From Szabonella sp046295215 (GTDB lineage Bacteria; Pseudomonadota; Alphaproteobacteria; Rhodobacterales; Rhodobacteraceae), in contig JBKBNP010000011.1 in NCBI GenBank assembly GCA_046295215.1, positions 17,205 through 81,204 on the forward strand: a DNA stretch of 64,000 bases, written 5' to 3'. Position 1 is the first letter of the stretch. Each line of letters begins with the position of its first letter. The translations under genes and the position numbers were made by a program. Below the pieces are notes generated by a model. That model was not told the origin of the DNA, made no database searches, and saw only the letters and a program-made list of their open reading frames with translations. Below, piece by piece: positions 43,781-52,930 of this stretch.

Positions 43781-45547
43781 TCAGCCTTCTTCGAAGGGAT
43801 CCCATTCATCCTCGACCTCAGGCAAAGCCTCCATCGCCGCCTCGGCCTGTGGCTTGCGGATCTCGCGGATCACCGCCCCCGGGAACGCGGCCATGACCGC
43901 CTGAACCAGCGGGTTGTGGTCCAGCACCCGCGCCTTTGCCGCCGCCTCGGCGCTGTCGCGGGTTTCGGCGACGGTCGCGGCACCGCCTTCATTGACAAGG
44001 CTGATCGCCCATCTTGCCCCGGTCCAACCCTGCAACCGCGCGGCAAGCCGGGCGGCCAGATCGCGCGGCGCGTCCTCGGTGGGCTGGAACTCGATCCGGC
44101 CCGGGGCATATTTCGCAAGCCGGAGGCAGGTTTCCACCTCGACCAGCAGCTTCATGTCGCGCCGGTCGCGGATCAGATCCACCACATCGTCAAAGCGGGC
44201 ATAGGCGGCAAGACCGGGATCGGCCAGTGCCACGGCAACCTGCGCGCCTGACATCGAAGGCCCACGTGCGGGCGACGGGGCCGGGGCGTGCAGCCGCGCC
44301 ATGTGGGTCATGCCGCCGCCGCCACCCGCCGGGGCACCCCCGCTGCCGCCACCGGGGGCGGGCGGCGGCACCTCGGATTGCAGGCGGCGGATCAGGGTTT
44401 CCGGGTCGGGCAGGTCGGCCACATGGGTCATGCGGATCACGGCCATTTCGGCGGCCATCATCGCGTTGGGGGCAATCCCCACCTCCTCCAGCGCCTTGAG
44501 CAGCATCTGCCAGAGCCGCGACAGCACCCGCATCGGCAGGCGTGACGCCATGTCCAGCCCCCGTGCGCGTTCATCGGGCGGCGTGGTGGGGTCGTCGGCG
44601 GCTTCGGGCGTGATCTTCAGCACCGAGACCCAATGCGTGATTTCCGCCAGATCGCGCAGCACGGCCATCGGGTCGGCCCCGGCAGCATATTGCCCCGACA
44701 GTTCCGCCAGTGCCGCCGCCGCATCCCCGCGCAGCACCATGTCAAAGAGGTCAAGCGTGCGGCCCCGATCCGCCAGCCCCAGCATCGCGCGCACCTGGTC
44801 GGCGCTGGTTTCCCCGGCCCCATGCGCAATCGCCTGATCCATCAGGCTCATCGCGTCGCGCACCGATCCTTCGGCGGCGCGGGTGATCAGCGCCAGCGCC
44901 TCGGGGGCAAGGCTCGCGCCTTCCAGCCCCGCGATGCGGTCCAGATGGGCCATCATCACCTCGGGTTCGATCCGGCGCAGGTCGAACCGCTGGCAACGCG
45001 ACAGCACCGTGACCGGCACCTTGCGGATTTCGGTGGTGGCGAAGATGAATTTCACATGGGCGGGCGGCTCCTCCAGCGTCTTGAGGAGCGCGTTGAACGC
45101 CCCGGTCGACAGCATGTGAACCTCGTCGATGATATAGATCTTGTAGCGTGCCGAAGCCGCCCGGTAGTGAACGGAATCAATGACTTCCCGAATGTTGGCA
45201 ACGCCCGTGTTCGATGCGGCGTCCATTTCCAGCACATCGACATGACGCCCCTCGGCGATGGCGCGGCAGGGCTCGCACATCCCGCAGGGTTCGGTCGTGG
45301 GGCCACCGCTGCCGTCGGTGCCGACACAGTTCAGCCCCTTGGCCACGATCCGCGCCGTGGTGGTCTTGCCCACCCCGCGCACACCGGTCAGCATGAAGGC
45401 ATGCGCGATCCGGTCCGCTGCAAAGGCGTTGCGCAGGGTGCGCACCATCGCCTCCTGCCCGATCAGGTCGGCAAAGGTCGCGGGGCGGTATTTCCGGGCC
45501 AGAACCTGATAGGCGGGCGGCTCGGTGCGGGCGGCTGTGTCGGACAT
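43781..45547 (-). CDS. dnaX: DNA polymerase III subunits gamma/tau
   Basis: Clamp-loader ATPase, 588 residues. Walker A is GVRGVGKTTTARI, the zinc-binding cysteines are in TEPCGMCEPCRAI with one further upstream, the DExx box is YIIDEVHML and the sensor region is FIFATTEIRKVP. A Pro/Gly-rich linker near 400-430 precedes the tau-specific C terminus. Whether a shorter gamma form is made by frameshifting was not judged. First gene of the dnaX-ybaB-recR cluster. Confidence 0.96.
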   Translation of the reverse strand: MSDTAARTEPPAYQVLARKYRPATFADLIGQEAMVRTLRNAFAADRIAHAFMLTGVRGVGKTTTARIVAKGLNCVGTDGSGGPTTEPCGMCEPCRAIAEGRHVDVLEMDAASNTGVANIREVIDSVHYRAASARYKIYIIDEVHMLSTGAFNALLKTLEEPPAHVKFIFATTEIRKVPVTVLSRCQRFDLRRIEPEVMMAHLDRIAGLEGASLAPEALALITRAAEGSVRDAMSLMDQAIAHGAGETSADQVRAMLGLADRGRTLDLFDMVLRGDAAAALAELSGQYAAGADPMAVLRDLAEITHWVSVLKITPEAADDPTTPPDERARGLDMASRLPMRVLSRLWQMLLKALEEVGIAPNAMMAAEMAVIRMTHVADLPDPETLIRRLQSEVPPPAPGGGSGGAPAGGGGGMTHMARLHAPAPSPARGPSMSGAQVAVALADPGLAAYARFDDVVDLIRDRRDMKLLVEVETCLRLAKYAPGRIEFQPTEDAPRDLAARLAARLQGWTGARWAISLVNEGGAATVAETRDSAEAAAKARVLDHNPLVQAVMAAFPGAVIREIRKPQAEAAMEALPEVEDEWDPFEEG

Positions 45548-45705
45548 GCAATCCCCGGAGATTCGATCCCCGCACGTTAGGCCCTGACCGGCCCGGCGTC
45601 CACCCGAGCCCGTGGGTCTGTCGCTGCGGTTTCAGGCCGAAAGATGCTACCCGGCCTGTGGCGAATTGCACTATGCTCCGGCAAATGGTCAGGCCGGAGG
45701 CCCGG

Positions 45706-46014
45706 ATGTCGAAAGCGCAATCAGTCAAATTCCTGCTGGTCTTCTGGATCGTGCTGTTCAGTGGCTCGCTGGCACTGCGGTTCCTATTGGCAGGAGGGGA
45801 GCCTCTGGACGTGGCGCTTGGTCGTGGCCTTGCGCTGATCCTTGCGCAGGTTCTGGCAGCCGGGGCGGCGATCCTGTGCTGGCGGGCCGCCAGAGTCCTG
45901 CCCGACGGGGTCTTGATGCGTCGTCTCGGGCAGGTGCCGCTTCTGGTGACGGCACTGCTGGCCATTGTGGTGATCTGGTCGGTCATCCGGGCCGTGCGGG
46001 CGGGCGCCGTGTGA
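45706..46014 (+). CDS. Small hypothetical membrane protein
   Basis: A 102-residue protein with three hydrophobic stretches at about 8-25, 38-55 and 72-92. No family recognised. The ATG at 45706 follows a GGAGG motif; an in-frame start at 45658 is less likely. Its TGA overlaps the GTG of the phosphatase gene (GTGA), so the two are coupled. Confidence 0.7.
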   Translation: MSKAQSVKFLLVFWIVLFSGSLALRFLLAGGEPLDVALGRGLALILAQVLAAGAAILCWRAARVLPDGVLMRRLGQVPLLVTALLAIVVIWSVIRAVRAGAV

Positions 46015-46487
46015 CGGATCGCGGGCTTTCGGAACTGCCTTTGGGGGGCGGGATGCTGGGGCTCTGTGCGTTCCCCGCGAAAGGGGCGGTGCGGGAGCGT
46101 CTGTTGGACTGGGGGCCGCAGATCGTGTTGAGCCTGACCCCCTCGGAAGAAATGGAAGCGCTTGGCGGGTCGGATCTGCCGGATATTCTCGCGGCGCGCG
46201 GCATTGAATGGCTGCATTTTCCTGTGGTGGATCTGGGCACGCCGCTGAAAGGACCGGGTGAACTGTCAGTCTGGACCGAAGTTACCACTACAATCCGGGC
46301 AAGTCTGGTATCCGGCGGGCGCGTTGCGGTCCATTGCCGCGCAGGCTGCGGGCGGACCGGAATGGTGGCGCTGCGCCTCATGGTGGAAACCGGTGAGCCC
46401 GCCGCGGCGGCACTGGAGCGCCTTCGGGCGACCCGCCCCTGTGCGGTCGAAACCGACGCGCAGTATCGCTGGGCCACAGGGGGCTGA
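46011..46487 (+). CDS. Dual-specificity/tyrosine phosphatase-like protein
   Basis: Cys-dependent phosphatase of 158 residues. The active site is VAVHCRAGCGRTGMVALRL, matching HCxxGxxRT, and a general-acid Asp is likely in FPVVDLGTP. The C terminus has RPCAVETDAQYRW, where family members have a QxxF/Y-type motif. Starts with GTG overlapping the membrane protein stop. It is soluble; substrate unknown. It lies upstream of the pst operon but no functional link is shown. Confidence 0.85.
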   Translation: MTDRGLSELPLGGGMLGLCAFPAKGAVRERLLDWGPQIVLSLTPSEEMEALGGSDLPDILAARGIEWLHFPVVDLGTPLKGPGELSVWTEVTTTIRASLVSGGRVAVHCRAGCGRTGMVALRLMVETGEPAAAALERLRATRPCAVETDAQYRWATGG

Positions 46488-46808
46488 ACCCGCATCGAAT
46501 CGTTCGGGATGGATGCTCCCCCGGGCGGGCCTTGCCTTGGGTGCCTGTCGCAATTCAGCATGGGCAAGCGCCGGATTCTCGGGCCTGCGCTGACTGCCAG
46601 GCCGCGCATCCCGGGTATGCAACCGCCCTGACTCCCGATCTTTCAATATCATGGCCTGCGTCATTCCTCCTCGCAAAGGCAATGCGGGCAGGGGCTGGAA
46701 TAGTAGGTGTCATCTGTTCGTTACAAATGCGTTGCAAAAGGTTCGCGACCGCAGGCTAGGAACCAGCGCAAGCCACCATCGGCTGCCAATGCCAGACAGG
46801 AGACTGTG
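46488..46808. other. Gap upstream of pstS
   Basis: This 321-base gap holds the candidate Pho box at 46707-46735. The rest (46490-46700) is GC-rich with no credible gene. A phoR gene, often found here in relatives, is absent. Confidence 0.6.
46707..46735 (+). promoter_or_regulatory. Candidate Pho box upstream of pstS
   Basis: Three half-sites lie exactly 11 bases apart: TGTCAT (46708), CGTTAC (46719) and CGTTGC (46730). The spacing and the first half-site fit PhoB binding sites, and the box is about 75 bases before the pstS ATG. The second and third half-sites match loosely. Confidence 0.6.
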
Positions 46809-47846
46809 ATGACGAAAAAGATGCTCACTTCCGCGATTGCGATGATCGCGCTTTCGGCGGGGGCCGCCACCGCCCGCGACCAGATCCGCATCGTCGGATC
46901 CTCGACCGTGTTCCCCTACAGCCAGGCGGCTGCGGAAGAATTCGCGAACCAGAACGGCGTTGCCGCACCCATCGTCGAATCGATCGGTACCGGTGGCGGC
47001 TTCCAGGCGTTCTGCCAGGGTATCGGCGAAGCGCATCCCGACATGACCGGTGCTTCGCGCGCCATGAAGAAATCCGAATACGACCTCTGCGCCGGGAATG
47101 GCGTCACCGACATCACCGAAGCCCTGATCGGCTTTGACGGCCTGTCCATGGCCGTGTCGCGCGCCAACACCTACGACTGGGACATGACGCTGGGCGAAAT
47201 GTATCAGGCGCTTGGCGCGCAGGTCGAAGTGAATGGCGCATGGGTCGACAATCCCTTCAAGAAATGGTCGGAAATCAACCCGGACTTCCCCGACACCGAC
47301 ATCGTCGTGATCGGGCCGCCGCCCACCTCCGGCACCCGCGACGCCTGGGTCGAAATCGCCATGCACCGTGGCTGCAAGCAGCTTGATTTCGTCAAGGCGG
47401 GCGGATTTGACAGCGCCTGGGTCAACGAGAACTGTTCGCGGATGCGCGTCGACGGCCCTTTCATCGAAGCGGGCGAGAATGACAACCTGATCGTTCAGCA
47501 GCTTATCGCCAACCAGAACGCCATCGGCATCTTCGGGTATTCGTTCGTTTACGAAAACCTCGACCAGCTCAAGGGCGTGAAGCTCGACGGGATCGAGCCG
47601 AACCTCGAAACCATCGCAGACTTCTCCTTCCCGGTCGCGCGCCCGCTCTACTTCTACGTCAAGAACGCTCATCGCGGCGTGATCCCGAACCTGCAGGAAA
47701 TGATCGAGGAATACATCTCGGACGAGGCGCTGGCCCCCGGGGGCTATCTGACCGAGCGTGGCCTCGTGCCGCTGCCGGAAGCGCAGCGCACCAAGATGCA
47801 GTCGAACGTGTCCGGTGCGTCCAACATGGACGCCCCGGCCAGCTAA
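46809..47846 (+). CDS. pstS: Phosphate ABC transporter substrate-binding protein
   Basis: Periplasmic phosphate-binding protein of 345 residues. It has a signal peptide (KKMLTSAIAMIALSAGAATA). The mature start DQIRIVGSSTVFPYSQAAAE has the phosphate-binding SST motif, and GTRDAWVEIAM follows. It is the first gene of pstSCAB-phoU-phoB. The ATG at 46809 gives the signal peptide; a longer frame upstream overlaps the Pho box. Confidence 0.94.
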   Translation: MTKKMLTSAIAMIALSAGAATARDQIRIVGSSTVFPYSQAAAEEFANQNGVAAPIVESIGTGGGFQAFCQGIGEAHPDMTGASRAMKKSEYDLCAGNGVTDITEALIGFDGLSMAVSRANTYDWDMTLGEMYQALGAQVEVNGAWVDNPFKKWSEINPDFPDTDIVVIGPPPTSGTRDAWVEIAMHRGCKQLDFVKAGGFDSAWVNENCSRMRVDGPFIEAGENDNLIVQQLIANQNAIGIFGYSFVYENLDQLKGVKLDGIEPNLETIADFSFPVARPLYFYVKNAHRGVIPNLQEMIEEYISDEALAPGGYLTERGLVPLPEAQRTKMQSNVSGASNMDAPAS

Positions 47847-47855
47847 GGCCGGACC

Positions 47856-47888
47856 CCCGCGGCGCCCCGCCCCCCCCGGCGGCGCGGG
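47856..47888 (+). promoter_or_regulatory. GC-rich hairpin between pstS and pstC
   Basis: CCCGCGGCGCC pairs with GGCGGCGCGGG (two mismatched positions) around a C-rich loop. Hairpins after binding-protein genes often protect the upstream mRNA and allow more binding protein than permease; that role is inferred. Confidence 0.5.
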
Positions 47889-47891
47889 TAC

Positions 47892-49286
47892 GTGGTCCCG
47901 GGGTACGCCCAGGCCCTGCTCGCATTTTTGCTTTTGTTTTCCGCAGCCGTCCTCGGCTATGTCCTGAACCTGCAGGCCGCCCGCAGCATTCGTGGCGGCG
48001 GTGCGCGGCTGCACTCCCTCGCCGGTTTTCACGGAACATTCGCCGCCCTGTCCGTTTTCGTTCCCGCTTTTGTCTTTGTCCTGCTGTGGCTGGTGTTCCA
48101 GGGCCAGGTGATCGACAGCCTAGTGATGGGCGGGCTTCCCCGGGTCGAGACTGAGGGCGTTGAAACAGGCGCGGCCCAACTGATCCTTGCCGAGATCAAG
48201 TCCATCGCCGGGGGCCGCATCTTCGGTCAGGCAGAGCCCTTCAAGGTTGAAGCCGCCGAAAGGCTGGTCGGATTGCGGGCCACCTCTGCAAACCTGATGA
48301 TTGCCCTGCTCTTTGCCCTGCTGGCTGTCCTTCTGTTCAACGCGCGCCGCCGCGTCAGCGCTGAGTTCCGCGCCCGGCAGGCGTCGGAGAACATCATCAA
48401 GGGCCTGATGATCTTCTGTTCCACCGTCGCGATCTTCACGACGATCGGGATCATCGCCTCGCTGGTGTTCGAAACCTTCCGCTTCTTCACCATGGTGCCC
48501 TGGTATGACTTCCTTTTCGGCACACGGTGGGAACCGCAGATGCCGATCCGGGCCGACCAGATCGCCGCCGAGGGCGCGTTCGGGCTGATCCCCGTCTTTC
48601 TCGGCACACTGGTCATCACGGTGGTCGCCCTGACCTTCGCGGTGCCGGTGGGCCTGTTTTCCGCGATCTATCTGAACGAGTTTGCCAGCCCCGGCTTCCG
48701 CAAGGTCGCGAAACCCGTTCTGGAGGTTCTCGCCGGGGTGCCGACGGTCGTCTACGGTTTCTTCGCGGTGCTGACCATCGCACCGGCGCTGCGCCAGTTC
48801 GGCGAAATGACCGGCCTTCCCATCGCGCCCAATACGGCCATGGCGGCGGGCCTGGTGATGGGCGTCATGCTGATCCCGTTCATCTCGTCCTTTGCCGATG
48901 ACGCCTTGTCCGCGGTTCCGCAATCCCTGCGCGACGGGGCGCTGGCGCTTGGTGCCACGCGCGGGGAGACGGTTCTCAACGTTCTGTTCCCGGCGGCCAT
49001 TCCGGGTATTGTCGGGGGCGTGCTGCTCGCCGTCAGCCGCGCGATCGGGGAAACCATGATCGTGGTCATGGCGGCGGGTCTGATCGCAAAGATGACGATC
49101 AATCCGCTGGACAGCGTGACCACCGTGACGGTGCAGATCGTGACGCTTCTGATCGGGGACACGTCCTTTGACAGCCCAAAGACGCTTGCGGCCTTTGCTC
49201 TGGGCTTCATGCTTTTCATCGTGACGCTGGGCATCAACGTGCTGGCACTGCGCATCGTTCACAAATACCGCGAAATCTACGATTGA
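47892..49286 (+). CDS. pstC: Phosphate ABC transporter permease PstC
   Basis: Inner-membrane permease, 464 residues, longer than the E. coli protein because of an N-terminal part with extra membrane segments (about 1-130), as in other alphaproteobacteria. The permease core has VPVGLFSAIYLNEFASPGF, VLEVLAGVPTVVYGFFA and the ATPase-contact loop DGALALGATRGETVLNV. It starts with GTG right after the hairpin. Confidence 0.93.
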   Translation: MVPGYAQALLAFLLLFSAAVLGYVLNLQAARSIRGGGARLHSLAGFHGTFAALSVFVPAFVFVLLWLVFQGQVIDSLVMGGLPRVETEGVETGAAQLILAEIKSIAGGRIFGQAEPFKVEAAERLVGLRATSANLMIALLFALLAVLLFNARRRVSAEFRARQASENIIKGLMIFCSTVAIFTTIGIIASLVFETFRFFTMVPWYDFLFGTRWEPQMPIRADQIAAEGAFGLIPVFLGTLVITVVALTFAVPVGLFSAIYLNEFASPGFRKVAKPVLEVLAGVPTVVYGFFAVLTIAPALRQFGEMTGLPIAPNTAMAAGLVMGVMLIPFISSFADDALSAVPQSLRDGALALGATRGETVLNVLFPAAIPGIVGGVLLAVSRAIGETMIVVMAAGLIAKMTINPLDSVTTVTVQIVTLLIGDTSFDSPKTLAAFALGFMLFIVTLGINVLALRIVHKYREIYD

Positions 49287-49296
49287 GGACGGCACG

Positions 49297-50595
49297 ATGA
49301 CCGATGCTACTCCGAATACGGGCCCGAACCGGCAAACCCCTTCCGTCGACTGGGCCGAGCCGCACATGCAGGCAAACCTCCGCCGGCGCAAGTCATCGGA
49401 ACTGAGGCTGCGCCTGATCGGCCTCGGTGCGATCGCGATTGCCTTCGCCATGCTGGCGCTGCTGATCGGCTCGCTTGTTTCGACGGGCTGGCAGGCCTTT
49501 CGCCAGACCCATGTGACGATCCAGGTCACCTATGGGCCGGACCATATCAACCCCGAGAACCTTGCAAGGTCCAACTATCGCGGCCTGATCGCAGATACGA
49601 TGACGGCGCTGATCCCTTCGGCGGACGATCCGCGTGCGGTTGCGGGCATCCTGTCCAACGGCGCGCAGTTCCTGATCCGCGACATGATCGTGGCCGATCC
49701 TGCGCTGATGGGCCGGACCGTGAAATTGACCGTTCCGGTCTCCGACCCTTACGACCAGTTGGCCAAGGGGCTGATTGATCGCGACACGCCGGAACAGTTC
49801 CGCCGGGTGAAGGATGCCGAGATCGCAGCCTTCGATACGCTGGTGGAGCAGGGACTGGTCAGCAAGCCCTTCAACTGGGCGCTGTTCCGCAACGCGGATT
49901 CCCGTTTCCCTGAACTCGCCGGTTTGCAGGGCGCGCTCTGGGGGTCGTTCTACGCGCTGCTGACCTGCTTCCTGCTGTCCTTCCCGATCGGGATCGGTGC
50001 GGCCATCTATCTTGAGGAATTTGCGCCCAAGAGCCGACTTTCGGATTTCATCGAGGTGAACATCAACAATCTGGCTGCCGTGCCTTCGGTTGTCTTCGGC
50101 CTTCTGGCACTGGCGGTGTTTCTGGGCTGGTTCGGGCTTGGCCGGTCGATCCCCTTTGTCGGTGGGATGACACTGGCCTTGATGACGCTGCCCACAATCA
50201 TCATCGCGACACGGGCGGCCCTGAAGGCGGTTCCGCCCTCGATCCGGGAGGCCGCACTCGGGATCGGGGCGAGCAAGCAGCAGGTCGTGTTCCACCATGT
50301 GCTGCCTCTGGCGATGCCGGGTATTCTGACCGGCACGATCATCGGTCTTGCGCAGGCGTTGGGGGAAACGGCACCTCTGCTCCTGATCGGGATGAACGCC
50401 TTCATCACCGCGGCCCCCGGCACGCCCTTCGACAGCGCGACCGCGCTTCCGACACAGATCTTCATCTGGGCCGACAGCCCCGAGCGCGGGTTTGTCTCCC
50501 GCACATCGGCGGCCATTCTGGTCCTTCTGGGTTTTCTCGTGACGATGAACGCCCTCGCAATCTTCCTGCGCTCGAGATTCGAGCGGAAATGGTAA
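49297..50595 (+). CDS. pstA: Phosphate ABC transporter permease PstA
   Basis: Second phosphate permease, 432 residues. After one N-terminal membrane segment (about 47-70) there is a soluble region of roughly 140 residues, then the permease core with FPIGIGAAIYLEEFAPKSRL, NNLAAVPSVVFGLLAL and REAALGIGASKQQVVFHHVL. The extra soluble part is typical of the long alphaproteobacterial form. Eleven bases after pstC. Confidence 0.93.
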   Translation: MTDATPNTGPNRQTPSVDWAEPHMQANLRRRKSSELRLRLIGLGAIAIAFAMLALLIGSLVSTGWQAFRQTHVTIQVTYGPDHINPENLARSNYRGLIADTMTALIPSADDPRAVAGILSNGAQFLIRDMIVADPALMGRTVKLTVPVSDPYDQLAKGLIDRDTPEQFRRVKDAEIAAFDTLVEQGLVSKPFNWALFRNADSRFPELAGLQGALWGSFYALLTCFLLSFPIGIGAAIYLEEFAPKSRLSDFIEVNINNLAAVPSVVFGLLALAVFLGWFGLGRSIPFVGGMTLALMTLPTIIIATRAALKAVPPSIREAALGIGASKQQVVFHHVLPLAMPGILTGTIIGLAQALGETAPLLLIGMNAFITAAPGTPFDSATALPTQIFIWADSPERGFVSRTSAAILVLLGFLVTMNALAIFLRSRFERKW

Positions 50596-50610
50596 TCGGG
50601 GACAGTAGAA

Positions 50611-51408
50611 ATGAATGACATGCGAATTGTGGAGAGAGCCGTGGAAAACCGTGAGATCAAGATTTCGGCACGCGGCGTGCAGGTCCACTATGGCGACAAT
50701 CAGGCGCTGCGTGATGTGGATGTCGATATTCTTGACAAGACGGTCACCGCCTTCATCGGTCCGTCCGGTTGCGGAAAATCGACCTTCCTGCGCTGCCTGA
50801 ACCGGATGAATGACACGGTGGCCGTGGCGCGGGTGTCGGGTTCGATCCTGCTTGACGGCGAGGATATCTATGACCGCAAGGTCGATCCGGTGCAGTTGCG
50901 CGCCAAGGTCGGAATGGTGTTCCAGAAGCCCAACCCCTTTCCGAAATCGATCTACGACAATGTGGCCTATGGCCCCCGGATCCACGGCCTGACCAGCAAC
51001 AAGGCGGAGCTGGACGGGATCGTGGAATCGTCTCTGCGCAAGGCGGCGCTCTGGAACGAGGTGAAGGACCGCCTGCAGGAAGGCGGAACCGGCCTTTCGG
51101 GCGGACAGCAGCAGCGCCTGTGCATTGCCCGCGCGGTTGCCACCTCTCCCGAAGTTCTGCTGATGGACGAGCCCTGCTCTGCGCTTGATCCGATCGCGAC
51201 AGCGCAGGTGGAGGAACTGATCGACGAATTGCGCGCTTCCTTTTCCGTGGTGATCGTGACCCATTCGATGCAACAGGCCGCCCGCGTCAGCCAGCGCACG
51301 GCCTTCTTCCATCTCGGCAATCTGGTTGAATACGGCGAAACCGGCGCAATCTTTACCAAACCGCAAGATCCGCGCACCGAAAGCTACATCACCGGCCGGA
51401 TCGGCTGA
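50611..51408 (+). CDS. pstB: Phosphate ABC transporter ATPase
   Basis: ATPase of the high-affinity phosphate importer, 265 residues. Walker A is GPSGCGKSTFLR, the signature is LSGGQQQRLCIARA, and Walker B is LLMDEPCSALDP. The N-terminal start at 50611 is one of several possible ones; it follows a GGGGAC motif. Confidence 0.96.
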   Translation: MNDMRIVERAVENREIKISARGVQVHYGDNQALRDVDVDILDKTVTAFIGPSGCGKSTFLRCLNRMNDTVAVARVSGSILLDGEDIYDRKVDPVQLRAKVGMVFQKPNPFPKSIYDNVAYGPRIHGLTSNKAELDGIVESSLRKAALWNEVKDRLQEGGTGLSGGQQQRLCIARAVATSPEVLLMDEPCSALDPIATAQVEELIDELRASFSVVIVTHSMQQAARVSQRTAFFHLGNLVEYGETGAIFTKPQDPRTESYITGRIG

Positions 51409-51418
51409 GGAGAGACCG

Positions 51419-52141
51419 ATGATCACCAACGAACCGCATATCGCCCGCGCCTTCGACCGCGATCTTGAAGCGATCCAGGCCATGATGCTCAAGATGGCGG
51501 GGCTGGTCGAGGCGGCCCTTCTGGATGCCGCCCAGGCCCTGGAAACCCGCGACGACGATCTGGCCGAGCGCGTGCGCAAGGGCGACAAGGCGATCGACGC
51601 GCTGGAGGAACAGGTCAATGTCGAGGCCGCGCGCCTGATCGCGCTGCGTGCGCCGACAGCGAGCGACCTGCGCACCGTGCTGACGGTTATGAAGATTGCC
51701 GCGAGCCTCGAGCGCTGCGGCGACTATGCCAAGAACCTCGCCAAGCGGTCCTCGGTCCTGTCCCAGATGTCACCGATCAGCGGGTCCACCGGGGCGATCC
51801 GGCGCATGGCCAAGGCGGTGGAGGTTCTTCTCAAGGATGCGCTGGACAGTTTCATCCAGCGTGATGCCGCACTTGCCGCCGATGTGCGGATGCGCGACGC
51901 CGAGGTGGACCAGATGTATAATGCGCTGTTCCGCGAGTTCCTGACGCATATGATGGAAGATCCGCGCAACATCACCGCCTGCATGCACCTGCATTTCATC
52001 GCCAAGAACATCGAGCGCGTGGGTGACCATGCAACCGGAATTGCGGAACAGGTGATCTATCTGGTGTCCGGTGCCCTGCCGGAGGAAACCCGTCCCAAGG
52101 GGGACCAGACCTCTACCGCGCTGCCGCCGGGTGTGAAGTGA
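51419..52141 (+). CDS. phoU: Phosphate signalling protein PhoU
   Basis: Helical protein that links the Pst transporter to the PhoR/PhoB system and represses the regulon when phosphate is plentiful. It has 240 residues with two PhoU repeats; metal-binding ExxxD patterns lie around ASLERCGDYAKNLAKR and NIERVGDHATGIAEQ. Eleven bases after pstB; the stop overlaps the phoB start by one base. Confidence 0.95.
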   Translation: MITNEPHIARAFDRDLEAIQAMMLKMAGLVEAALLDAAQALETRDDDLAERVRKGDKAIDALEEQVNVEAARLIALRAPTASDLRTVLTVMKIAASLERCGDYAKNLAKRSSVLSQMSPISGSTGAIRRMAKAVEVLLKDALDSFIQRDAALAADVRMRDAEVDQMYNALFREFLTHMMEDPRNITACMHLHFIAKNIERVGDHATGIAEQVIYLVSGALPEETRPKGDQTSTALPPGVK

Positions 52142-52833
52142 TGTCACCCACAGCGCAGCCCACCGTGCTGCTGGTGGAGGACGAACCCGCGCAGCGCGAG
52201 GTTCTGTCCTACAATCTGGAGGCCGAGGGTTTCCGCGTCGTGCAGGCCGTTGACGGCGAGGAAGCCATGATGATGGTGGACGAGGCGATGCCCGACATCA
52301 TTGTGCTGGACTGGATGTTGCCCAATGTCTCGGGGATCGAGGTCTGCCGGCGGCTGAAGATGAACCCCGAGACGCGGGGGGTCGCGATCATCATGCTGTC
52401 GGCCCGCGCCGAGGAGGTGGACCGGGTGAGGGGGCTGGAGACCGGCGCGGATGACTATGTCATCAAGCCCTATTCCGTGGTCGAACTGATGGCGCGGGTG
52501 CGCGCGCAACTGCGCCGCACGCGGCCCTCGACCGTGGGGCTGGTGCTGGAGTTCGGCGACATCCGGCTGGATACCGAAACCCATCGGGTGTTCCGGGCCG
52601 ACAAGGTGCTGAAACTCGGGCCGACCGAGTTCCGCCTGCTCACGACCTTCATGGAAAAACCGGGACGGGTGTGGAGTCGCGAGCAACTGCTGGACCGCGT
52701 CTGGGGGCGCGACATCTATGTCGATACCCGCACGGTCGACGTTCATATCGGGCGTCTGCGCAAGGCCCTCATGCAGCATGGCGGGGGCGACCCCCTGCGC
52801 ACGGTGCGCGGCGCAGGCTATGCGCTTGGCTGA
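52141..52833 (+). CDS. phoB: Phosphate regulon response regulator PhoB
   Basis: OmpR-type response regulator, 230 residues. The receiver domain has Glu13-Asp14 and the phosphorylated Asp57 in VLDWMLPN; Lys in YVIKPYS. The winged-helix C terminus ends with YVDTRTVDVHIGRLRKAL and RTVRGAGYALG. It should bind the Pho box before pstS. The cognate phoR kinase is not in the window. Confidence 0.95.
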   Translation: MSPTAQPTVLLVEDEPAQREVLSYNLEAEGFRVVQAVDGEEAMMMVDEAMPDIIVLDWMLPNVSGIEVCRRLKMNPETRGVAIIMLSARAEEVDRVRGLETGADDYVIKPYSVVELMARVRAQLRRTRPSTVGLVLEFGDIRLDTETHRVFRADKVLKLGPTEFRLLTTFMEKPGRVWSREQLLDRVWGRDIYVDTRTVDVHIGRLRKALMQHGGGDPLRTVRGAGYALG

Positions 52834-52856
52834 CGCGGGGATGTGACCGGATCGGG

Positions 52857-52930
52857 GAAGGGGGGCCTCTGCCCCCCTCGGATTTGCGGGACGCAAATCC
52901 TCACCCCCCGAGGATATTTCCGGACAGAAA
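52857..52930 (-). repeat. REP-like palindromic element, copy 6
   Basis: Read on the minus strand: CTGTCCGGAAATATCCTCGG, a GATTTGCG-TCC-CGCAAATC stem, and GGGGGGCAGAGGCCCCCC. It lies between the convergent phoB and ychF. Confidence 0.72.

Noticed and set aside
49393..51675. 760-codon minus-strand frame opposite pstA, pstB and phoU
   Set aside because: Antisense shadow of three certain genes; translation is low-complexity and Arg/Gln-rich.
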